Assembly (NCBI GenBank): GCA_945619025.1
Contig: CALZBJ010000012.1
Coordinates: 1 to 57,995, forward strand
DNA: 57,995 nucleotides
Direction of reading: 5' to 3'
Origin: CALZBJ01 sp945619025
GTDB lineage: Bacteria > Pseudomonadota > Gammaproteobacteria > Cardiobacteriales > Wohlfahrtiimonadaceae
A model generated the notes under the pieces. It saw nothing but the letters and a program-made list of their open reading frames with translations, was not told where the DNA came from and searched no databases. Every line of letters begins with the position of its first letter. Positions within the stretch are counted from its first letter, which is position 1. This document shows, piece by piece, positions 51,351 to 57,995 of this stretch. Made by a program: the position numbers and the translations under genes.

Positions 51351-52979
51351 ATGTCATTAGTTCACCGTTTCGGTCGTTACCTCGTCTTTATCGGCGTTCT
51401 CGCCTTTACATTATATGGGATTTTCTTTCTCAAACCTACAACCACCAATCTTATTTTAGTCTCAATTACCGCAATTTTGACGATTATTGGCGTTGTCGAC
51501 ATGATGCAAGATACGTATGCCGTACGAAAAAACTATCCTGTGATCGGGAATCTGCGTTATCTTCTTAAACATTTTAGATCTGAAATTCGCCAATATTTTA
51601 TCGAGGCCGACAACGAAGCGGTCCCATTTACCCACCACGAACGCAACCTTGTCTATGCGCGCGCCCGCAATCTTAAAGCCGATTCAAGCATCGCCTTTGG
51701 TACGCTCGAAGATGTTTATAAACCCGGCTATCAGCATATCACCCATTCAATGACGCCGGTTCCCGCGCCCGATCCTAACACCTTCCGCATCACCATCGGC
51801 AATAAAGCCTGCTCGCAACCCTACTCCGCATCGATTTTAAATATTTCAGCCATGAGTTTTGGGGCGCTCAGTTCGCGCGCGGTGGAATCGTTAAATGGCG
51901 GTGCTAAACTTGGTAACTTCTTCCACGATACCGGTGAAGGCGGCATTAGTATTTATCATAAAAAACATGGCGGCGACCTTGTGTGGGAGCTCGGCAGTGG
52001 CTATTTTGGATGCCGTACCGATGATGGGCATTTCGATCCTGAAAAATTTGCCAAACAAGCCTCCCTTGAACAGGTAAAAATGATCGAAATTAAGATCAGC
52101 CAAGGGGCAAAACCGGGGCATGGCGGTGTGCTTCCGAAAGATAAAATCACTCCTGAAATTGCCGAAGCTCGCGGCGTTCCGCAAGATCGCGACTGCATCT
52201 CTCCTTCCAATCATAGCGCCTTTAGTACGCCGGTTGAGCTGCTTGAATTTATCCAGCAACTGCGCGAACTTAGCCTTGGGAAACCCGTAGGATTTAAGCT
52301 CTGCGTGGGCCATCCTTGGGAATTTATGGCGATTGCAAAAGCGATGATTAAAACCGGAATTATGCCGGACTTTATCGTAGTAGATGGTAAAGAAGGCGGA
52401 ACGGGATCTGCACCGATCGAATTTGCCGACCATATCGGCATGCCGCTTCAAGAGGGGCTTTTATTTGTCCATAACGTCTTAACGGGAGTCGGTCTGCGCG
52501 ATCAAATTAAAATTGGTGCGAGCGGTAAAATCATCACCGCCTTTGACATCACTCGCATTCTCGCGATGGGAGCCGACTGGGTTAACTCTGCCCGTGGATT
52601 TATGTTTGCGCTTGGATGCATTCAATCGCGCTCATGCCATACCAATACCTGCCCAACCGGCATTGCAACGCAAGATCCGATTCGCCAACACTCCCTTGTG
52701 GTGAAAGATAAAAAAGTCCGTGTAGCGAACTTCCACAAAAATACGCTTCACGCACTCTCTGAGATTCTTTCATCGGCTGGCGTATCCCATCCGCAAGATC
52801 TGCTCCCGCAACATTTGAGCCTGCGCACCACGGAAAATGAGGTTCGACTCTTCTCAAATACGCACTACTACATCAAAAAAGGCGCGCTTCTTGATGGCAC
52901 CGCCGACAGTGTTTACTACAACAACATCTGGGAGATCGCCCAAACCGATAGCTTCCAACCCAACACCAAAGCAATGTAG
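51351..52979 (+). CDS. Membrane-anchored FMN-binding glutamate-synthase-domain protein
   Basis: 542 residues. Two N-terminal transmembrane helices (about 8-26 and 30-49), then the FMN barrel of glutamate synthase: SIAFGTLEDVY, ISAMSFGALSSRAVESLNGGAKLGNFFHDTGEGGIS, KPGHGGVLPKDKITPEIA, VDGKEGGTGSAP, GASGKIITAFDI and an iron-sulfur motif CIQSRSCHTNTCPTGIATQDP as in the [3Fe-4S] site of GltB. The glutamine amidotransferase domain is absent, so it is not a normal GOGAT. It diverges from the flavoprotein/recX gene block. A redox role paired with the nearby GltD-like fusion is conceivable but unproven. A terminator follows. Confidence 0.85.
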   Translation: MSLVHRFGRYLVFIGVLAFTLYGIFFLKPTTTNLILVSITAILTIIGVVDMMQDTYAVRKNYPVIGNLRYLLKHFRSEIRQYFIEADNEAVPFTHHERNLVYARARNLKADSSIAFGTLEDVYKPGYQHITHSMTPVPAPDPNTFRITIGNKACSQPYSASILNISAMSFGALSSRAVESLNGGAKLGNFFHDTGEGGISIYHKKHGGDLVWELGSGYFGCRTDDGHFDPEKFAKQASLEQVKMIEIKISQGAKPGHGGVLPKDKITPEIAEARGVPQDRDCISPSNHSAFSTPVELLEFIQQLRELSLGKPVGFKLCVGHPWEFMAIAKAMIKTGIMPDFIVVDGKEGGTGSAPIEFADHIGMPLQEGLLFVHNVLTGVGLRDQIKIGASGKIITAFDITRILAMGADWVNSARGFMFALGCIQSRSCHTNTCPTGIATQDPIRQHSLVVKDKKVRVANFHKNTLHALSEILSSAGVSHPQDLLPQHLSLRTTENEVRLFSNTHYYIKKGALLDGTADSVYYNNIWEIAQTDSFQPNTKAM

Positions 52980-53010
52980 TTAATACTAAAAACTTCCATC
53001 TAAACAAACA

Positions 53011-53049
53011 AAAGCCCCAATCTGACAAACACGTCGATTGGGGCTTTTG
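53011..53049. terminator. Terminator after the glutamate-synthase-domain gene
   Basis: Thirteen-base perfect stem AAAAGCCCCAATC (53011-53023) with GATTGGGGCTTTT (53037-53049). It marks the border with the AT-rich cassette. The 53050-53290 stretch is very AT-rich and holds the presumed cassette promoter (candidate TTGTTT/TATTTA or a TAGAAT -10 near 53253), without a clear choice. Confidence 0.85.
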
Positions 53050-53290
53050 GTGTCTGATATATATGTTTTTAATCCCTAAACACGTCTTAATCGTCCACTT
53101 GAGTAAATAATAAAGACTAAATATTTACTAAAAAACTTTCTCTCCTTAAAAATCAAAAAAATATTTCCTTAAATCTCAATAAGTTAAATAAGTAAGCATA
53201 AATTAAAAAAATTGTTTAATGATTCCGGATAGATTATTTAATCATATAAGGTAGAATATAGGCCCTTACAATTTTTCTTAGGGTGATGTT

Positions 53291-54220
53291 TTGGCTATTG
53301 GTCCTAAAATTGAGAATAAAACAAATAACGAAAATCAAATTCCTAGTTTTGTGAATATTGTTAATCCAATGTACTCTCTCAGTGATTTAATTCTTTCTTA
53401 TGAGACAGAAGAAGGCATTAAAGACTTTTTATCTTACAAAGAGTGCGAAAATCAAATTTTTAATGAATGGGGGCTCAGCGAAACCCATGAGCACCACTCA
53501 CAGAACGCAATTAATTTATATGGCGCACCTGGAACTGGCAAAACCATGGCTGCTTTAGCCATTGCAAAAACGTTAAAGCAACCTCTTATTATTGTTGATT
53601 ATGCCAATCTGGAATCTAAATATGTCGGTGAGACCTCTAAAAATATCTCGGAAATATTTAGATATGCTGATGAAAATAAAGCAATTTTATTTTTTGATGA
53701 GGCCGATGCCATATTAAGCAGAAGAGTCACAAATATGTCTAGCTCTTCTGATGTAAGCGTAAACCAAACTCGATCTGTTTTATTAACATTAATGAATAAT
53801 CATTCTGAGCTTTTGATTTTTGCGACCAACTTCATTGAAAACTATGATCCCGCTTTTATGCGTAGAATCATCGCACACATTGAATTTACTCTTCCAGACC
53901 ATAATGCTAGAAAACGCCTCTGGAAAAAATATATCCCTCAAAAAATGCCCTGTAAAATAGACTACTTAAAAATTACCGAACACTCTGATGGTCTAAGTGG
54001 CAGTGATATCGCTAATGCCGTAAAAAAAGTTGCTTTTTCAGCGGCTAGAAAGAAACAATCTGTCATTTACAATAATGATTTTTTTAGAGTGATCGAAGAG
54101 ATACAGGACAGTAAAAAAGCCAACTCAAAAAACAAAAAAAAATTCACCACCACTGAAAAAATCGTCAGTGAAGAATACGTTAATAGTCAAATCAATAGCC
54201 AAATAAAGGAAAAAATATGA
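53291..54220 (+). CDS. Single-domain classic AAA+ ATPase (first gene of a four-gene cassette)
   Basis: 309 residues, starting at TTG 53291 behind AGGG seven bases upstream; the next Met (residue 27) has no site. Walker A GAPGTGKT (78-85), pore-loop-like KYVGETSK (110-117), Walker B AILFFDEADA (131-140), sensor-1 Asn in FATN (180), arginine fingers RR (191-192) and sensor-2-region GLSGSDIANAV (234-243) are all present, so it should form an active hexameric motor of the FtsH/SpoVK/Vps4 type. There is no protease or membrane domain, and a Lys-rich tail. It overlaps the next gene by ATGA. The low-GC codon usage differs from the surrounding genes. Probably remodels or extracts a protein, perhaps one of its operon partners (inference). 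Confidence 0.8.
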   Translation: MAIGPKIENKTNNENQIPSFVNIVNPMYSLSDLILSYETEEGIKDFLSYKECENQIFNEWGLSETHEHHSQNAINLYGAPGTGKTMAALAIAKTLKQPLIIVDYANLESKYVGETSKNISEIFRYADENKAILFFDEADAILSRRVTNMSSSSDVSVNQTRSVLLTLMNNHSELLIFATNFIENYDPAFMRRIIAHIEFTLPDHNARKRLWKKYIPQKMPCKIDYLKITEHSDGLSGSDIANAVKKVAFSAARKKQSVIYNNDFFRVIEEIQDSKKANSKNKKKFTTTEKIVSEEYVNSQINSQIKEKI

Positions 54221-54570
54221 TCCCTCTCATTCTACTTGGAGCCGCGGCTCTTACTGGTGCTTTGATAGCAGTATATTGGAAAAAAATAGTTAAATGGCTG
54301 CAGGCTGCTTATGAGTACCTGCCCGAGAGCTTAAAAAAACGCATTCAAGGTTTTGTCACTCTTGTAAAAGCAATTCATGGTGTCTTTAAAAATATTGTTA
54401 AATACTATTCCTATAATGAAGAGACTCAGAAATGGAAGCAGACCATTGTTACTCAAGAAGTCAATGAAAGTGAAATTCCAGATGAAATTAAAGCTAAAAT
54501 CAAATCCTCAATGACTGGTGAGGTTGATACTTCAGAGGACGTCCGTGAAAAGCTGGAACTGTCTGCTTAA
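54217..54570 (+). CDS. Small membrane-anchored protein, cassette gene 2
   Basis: 117 residues. It starts with a hydrophobic helix (MIPLILLGAAALTGALIAVY, about 2-20) followed by an amphipathic basic stretch (KKIVKWLQAAYEYLPESLKKRIQ and on to KYYSY) and an acidic C-terminal half with EIPDEIKAKIKSS. Signal-anchor rather than cleaved signal, so the body is probably cytoplasmic. Four-base overlap with the ATPase gene implies fixed stoichiometry and a shared job. No domain recognised. Confidence 0.65.
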   Translation: MIPLILLGAAALTGALIAVYWKKIVKWLQAAYEYLPESLKKRIQGFVTLVKAIHGVFKNIVKYYSYNEETQKWKQTIVTQEVNESEIPDEIKAKIKSSMTGEVDTSEDVREKLELSA

Positions 54571-54595
54571 CGCTTAATTGATAGAGGAATAAACT

Positions 54596-55045
54596 ATGAC
54601 AACAGAATATGACAATGAAAATCAACAGCCCTCAAATGATGAAAAAGAAGGTTTTTTTGAGAAGCTGGACAAAGGCGTAAAAAAAGCAACGGAAATAGTT
54701 GAAGAGGCAGGGAAACAAATCTTAGCTGCGAAGCAAAAAGATCTTGAAACCATTGCCAAACAATATAACGATGATACCGATAAGAAAATTTTGCAATTTG
54801 AAAAAGAAGGGCTTACTTATATTGGCGGTCATCTAATAGCAAAACTTGATAAAACTGATCTTCCTGAATCTAAGGAGGAACTACTATTAAAACTCGATCT
54901 ATACTTCCAAAATAAAGACCAAAAAATCATCTTAAAATCTACCGGAAGCCGCCTACCTACTTATAAATTAACACCAAAATCTCTAGAAGATCTTTCAAAT
55001 GGTCAAGAAATTAAATTTGCGGTGGAAGCACCCCATAAATCATAA
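54596..55045 (+). CDS. Soluble coiled-coil protein, cassette gene 3
   Basis: 149 residues, very charged. Residues about 18-70 are heptad-like (KLDKGVKKATEIVEEAGKQI...), then a compact part (about 72-149) with LTYIGGHLIAKLD and alternating hydrophobics suggesting a small beta domain. No signal, no membrane segment, no Cys. Ribosome site AGAGGAAT, 25 bases after gene 2. It could be an adaptor or substrate of the ATPase (inference). Family not recognised. Confidence 0.6.
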   Translation: MTTEYDNENQQPSNDEKEGFFEKLDKGVKKATEIVEEAGKQILAAKQKDLETIAKQYNDDTDKKILQFEKEGLTYIGGHLIAKLDKTDLPESKEELLLKLDLYFQNKDQKIILKSTGSRLPTYKLTPKSLEDLSNGQEIKFAVEAPHKS

Positions 55046-55059
55046 AGGGATAGATTATT

Positions 55060-55686
55060 ATGTTTGATCTAAATAATATTCAGGACCAGAAGCTTAGATC
55101 TGAATTTAGGAGTTTAAATAAAGACGCTACTAAGTTTTTAAAAAGATTAAAAAAGCTTAATAAGGTTGCTGAAAATATTGAGAAATACCCTGATAAAGGA
55201 GTTCCTGATTGGCTTGATGATGATACATTTGCAACAATCTCCTTCATAGTTTTAGCCATAATCGGCGGAATAGGCTATCTGTCTTATTTAATGTTTGGTT
55301 GGATATATGCGATTGTTATCAGTGTTATAGTCTTTCTAATCATCATCTACGTTAGTGACTGGTATGTCAAAGAAACAATCGATGAGAAGCAAGACAAAGC
55401 ATACGAAGATCTGCTATCGTCTCTTAAAACGATCAACGCCTCTTTTAAGGCAAAAATCATCCCTAAGTTAATCGGCATGGGGTTATTTTCAATCGATGAT
55501 ATCCAAAATAAGACAGAAGCCGCGCATATCAGCAAGTCAATTTTAGAACTCCTGATCGAAAATAACTATACTGACACATTTAATAAAATAAAGCTCTCTG
55601 AAGAGCAATTTATTTATGAGTGTACGCTGCCTGAAGCCATAGATAATATCGAAACCGAATATATAGAGTTTGATTATAAAGGTTAA
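55060..55686 (+). CDS. Two-helix membrane protein, cassette gene 4
   Basis: 208 residues. Basic helical N-terminus (about 10-45), two adjacent transmembrane helices (about 58-76 and 80-99) forming a hairpin with a very short turn, then an acidic cytoplasmic domain of about 110 residues (KETIDEKQDKAYEDLLSSLKTIN...). Both ends should face the cytoplasm. Ribosome site AAGGGATAG, 14 bases after gene 3. This resembles the layout of small membrane effectors in abortive-infection systems, but no family is recognised and that reading is speculative. Confidence 0.6.
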   Translation: MFDLNNIQDQKLRSEFRSLNKDATKFLKRLKKLNKVAENIEKYPDKGVPDWLDDDTFATISFIVLAIIGGIGYLSYLMFGWIYAIVISVIVFLIIIYVSDWYVKETIDEKQDKAYEDLLSSLKTINASFKAKIIPKLIGMGLFSIDDIQNKTEAAHISKSILELLIENNYTDTFNKIKLSEEQFIYECTLPEAIDNIETEYIEFDYKG

Positions 55687-55703
55687 CTAAATTCAGTTAT
55701 CGT

Positions 55704-55745
55704 AAAAAACGGACTGTGATGTATGATCGCCAGTCCGTTTTTATT
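55704..55745. terminator. Bidirectional terminator between the cassette and the type III Res gene
   Basis: AAAAACGGACTG (55705-55716) pairs with CAGTCCGTTTTT (55731-55742). A-run left, T-run right. Confidence 0.85.
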
Positions 55746-55769
55746 TTGCTTTAAATTAACACCCAAGCA

Positions 55770-57995
55770 TTATTTTAATATTCTCAACATATCTGCATAA
55801 CTGCTTACAACGCCATAGGAGATACTTTCATCATTACTGTTAATGGTATCAAAGAATTTTTGCGCACATTCAATCTTCGCTTTTTCAACGGCGCGAATCT
55901 CCATGGTTGAAGTGGTTCCTTTAGTCTCTGCGACAAAGTAAATATGCTTCACGGAGCCCTCTTTAAAGGTAATTGCCCAGTCGGGATTATAGTTGCCTAC
56001 CGGGGTAGGAATTTTAAAGCCATTGGGAAGCTTCGCGTACACTACCACTTCCTCGTTATTTTCAAGCTCTTTTATAAAGTTCTTTTCAATCGTCGAGTCA
56101 GTTACTGCATATTCAAGCACATGTTTTTCGAGCGGACCATTGGCGCTATCATGATTGATTCTGACCTGAGCATCGGTAAATAGATCCGTCTCGTAGCGAT
56201 CATTAATCACATCGTACGTCACTTGATTAATAATAATTCGAGCCTTCTGCTCATTAATCAATTTGACTGCTTGCGCAATAAAATCTTCAGGGTTTTCTTT
56301 AAATTGCCCAAAGACTAACGGCTCAATTTGGGTTAAAATTTGTGCTACGGTCTGGCGTGTTAAATAGGTATCCACAGCCACTTTTCCTAATAGATCATAT
56401 TGAACCGTCGAGGGAAACTCATTGGTATAGGCTTGACGTTGAATCTTTCCCGATTGGATTAAACTCTTACGCTCTAAATCGCTCTCGGTGATCTCCACAT
56501 TTTGCATACCTCGCTGAATCACATACTCAAGCTTACGTACTCGCAATGCATCATTCATGGCTTGAATGCTATGTTTAATCAGCTCGGGAGTATCAAGCTC
56601 GACTTGATAGATTGCCTTTTTATTAATTCTTTTCCATAGCTCTTGGAACTCTTTACGCTCAAGATTATGTTGCTTAATGCGATTCTGGCGGGCGCGATTA
56701 CCATTTTCAATCATGCGATCGCCCAATTTAGCATCTAAAATTTGATCAACAAGCTCAATGACCGCCTGTTCTTTGCCAGCGACAGAATCAGGCATTGGCG
56801 CAAGCGTCCCAGCATCCCGGGCGTCACGATAGGTATCGCTAATGGTTCGATCTTTTTCTAAATAGTGATTTGCTGAGAGATAGACCATGAGATCATCTGC
56901 AATCGCGCTAGTAATAATCTGTTCGTTACCCGCCTCATCTGAGAGCACTTTGCCTTTAAAATAATCGGTACTCGCTTTACGCGGACGATTTTTTAACTCA
57001 TCGAGTATCTCTTTTTGCAGGTTTTTGGCAAACTCTTCATACGATTCATTGGCGATAACATCGAGCACATTAATGTCGTGGACCGTTGCCGGATCATCTT
57101 GCCGGATTCCCTCTTTATTTACCGAAATCCGCAATCCTCGGCCAATCTCTTGTCTTCGTGAAATGGTATTATCGCTATGCTTTAACGTACAGAGCGTGAA
57201 AACATTCGGATTATCCCACCCTTCACGCAGGGCTGAATGTGAAAAGATAAATCGCGTCGGTTCTGCAAAAGATAAAAGGCGCTCTTTATCTTTTAAAATA
57301 AGATCATAATCGCTCGCATCATTGGACTCTTTTTTCCCTTTAGGATCTACAAGCCGATTGTTTTTATCGATCGAAAAATAGCCTTTATGAACCGTATCAA
57401 TCGCATGTTTTTTTAGGTATTCATGATACGCCTCTTCCGCCTCTGATAAGGGCAGTTGCGATAGGTACTCATCCCGTAATGCTTGATATTCCTCCTCAAA
57501 CATTCGCGCGTAAAGCCCTTTCGTATCCTCTTCGTCATAATCACGATATTTAGCCACTTCATCAATAAAAAAGAGTGAGAGGGCTTTAATGCCACGACCA
57601 AAGAGCGTCGCCTCTTTTTCAAAGTGAGCGCGAATCGTTTCTCGAATTTGAATCCGGCGCATATCCTCTTCTGAGACATCGCCCGTCGCCGTTCCCACCT
57701 CTAAAACAACGCCATTTTCAAACTCAACGGTTTGAGCATTGGCATCAATATTGGTGACAACATAGCGATCGCGGTACTGCTCCATCTCACCTGAGACCGT
57801 ATAGAGATTATCGCCCTTCTCAATCTTGCGAATCTCTCTGACAATGGCGCCTGATTTTCGTTTTACTTCCAGCGAAAGCCGGCCAACCGGCGCACTTTTA
57901 GAGAGATCGATTCCTTCTAAATAGAGATAAGCATGAGTTCCGCCCATGCCGTCAATGGTAATCCCTCGTACGGAGATCCGCTTGACCAGTTTTTG
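55770..57995 (-). CDS. Type III restriction-modification Res subunit, partial (N-terminal part beyond window)
   Basis: ATP-dependent translocase/endonuclease of a type III system. The frame stays open to the right edge: 16 further codons precede the Met at 57947, so the gene is cut by the window and the N-terminal helicase motifs (Walker A, DExx) are not seen. Visible are the C-terminal helicase part FIFSHSALREGWDNPNVFTLCTLKHSDNTISRRQEIGRGLRI (motifs V-VI) and, near the end, a PD-(D/E)xK nuclease site NPDWAITF...FVAETKGT (D, ETK). This matches EcoP1/EcoP15-type Res. The mod gene would be expected upstream, outside the window. Confidence 0.92.
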   Translation of the reverse strand, partial: QKLVKRISVRGITIDGMGGTHAYLYLEGIDLSKSAPVGRLSLEVKRKSGAIVREIRKIEKGDNLYTVSGEMEQYRDRYVVTNIDANAQTVEFENGVVLEVGTATGDVSEEDMRRIQIRETIRAHFEKEATLFGRGIKALSLFFIDEVAKYRDYDEEDTKGLYARMFEEEYQALRDEYLSQLPLSEAEEAYHEYLKKHAIDTVHKGYFSIDKNNRLVDPKGKKESNDASDYDLILKDKERLLSFAEPTRFIFSHSALREGWDNPNVFTLCTLKHSDNTISRRQEIGRGLRISVNKEGIRQDDPATVHDINVLDVIANESYEEFAKNLQKEILDELKNRPRKASTDYFKGKVLSDEAGNEQIITSAIADDLMVYLSANHYLEKDRTISDTYRDARDAGTLAPMPDSVAGKEQAVIELVDQILDAKLGDRMIENGNRARQNRIKQHNLERKEFQELWKRINKKAIYQVELDTPELIKHSIQAMNDALRVRKLEYVIQRGMQNVEITESDLERKSLIQSGKIQRQAYTNEFPSTVQYDLLGKVAVDTYLTRQTVAQILTQIEPLVFGQFKENPEDFIAQAVKLINEQKARIIINQVTYDVINDRYETDLFTDAQVRINHDSANGPLEKHVLEYAVTDSTIEKNFIKELENNEEVVVYAKLPNGFKIPTPVGNYNPDWAITFKEGSVKHIYFVAETKGTTSTMEIRAVEKAKIECAQKFFDTINSNDESISYGVVSSYADMLRILK

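Noticed and set aside
1..57995. tRNA, rRNA, CRISPR arrays, insertion sequences, integrases
   Set aside because: No cloverleaf, rRNA segment, regularly spaced repeats, transposase or phage integrase was recognised; XerD is the housekeeping recombinase by its catalytic set and dsbC neighbour.

Overview
The window reads as chromosomal DNA of a gammaproteobacterium of moderate GC. The clues are a single-chain (monomeric) NADP isocitrate dehydrogenase, the gene pairs xerD-dsbC and yhbY/rlmE/ftsH, an NsrR-type Rrf2 regulator, TamA, and a trp operon with an enteric-style leader-peptide attenuator and an enteric-style TrpE. A host-associated lineage such as Ignatzschineria or Wohlfahrtiimonas is my guess from gene content. 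I could not test it.

Left part (1-15.5 kb): icd, secreted gamma-glutamyltransferase and a catalase with a Fur-box-like palindrome in its promoter, then two tandem RimJ/RimL-type acetyltransferases, a CDF metal exporter with a 55-residue membrane protein behind it, a di-heme cytochrome c peroxidase, an M20 amidohydrolase, ftsH, and an rlmE-position gene that has lost three of the four catalytic tetrad residues. yhbY and a small membrane protein gene diverge from overlapping start codons.

Middle (15.7-29.9 kb): a duplicated MHS-type MFS transporter whose copies look partly homogenised, dsbC and xerD, an O-antigen-ligase-like membrane protein, nsrR, a stand-alone NAD(P)HX epimerase, a YkvI-like transporter and a large AsmA-family protein.

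Biosynthesis block (29.9-45.3 kb): a rearranged trp operon in the order trpL-D-CF-B-A-(28-codon ORF)-E with no trpG in the window. TrpL has tandem Trp codons, and the terminator and antiterminator can be drawn by eye. Next comes a cytosine-deaminase-like amidohydrolase preceded by a second leader-ORF/terminator element. That one has the layout of a pyrBI-type UTP-sensing attenuator and is, to my knowledge, undescribed at this gene. Then nadK, an ion transporter, aspartate kinase, tamA, and a tilS with two altered PP-loop signature positions.

Right part (45.4-58 kb): a zinc-ribbon/DUF4145-like protein; a 1138-residue flavoprotein that fuses NfnB/GltD-like and NfnA/PyrK-like halves; recX; a possible DciA-like gene; and a membrane-anchored FMN glutamate-synthase-domain protein. 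Last is an AT-rich four-gene cassette (53.3-55.7 kb) of a single-domain classic AAA+ ATPase with three small, unrecognised proteins, two of them membrane proteins. It ends tail-to-tail against a type III restriction Res subunit that runs off the right edge. This cassette is the best candidate for an undescribed system in the window, probably defence-related given its neighbour, but its function is not shown by the sequence. No tRNA, rRNA, CRISPR array or insertion sequence was recognised.
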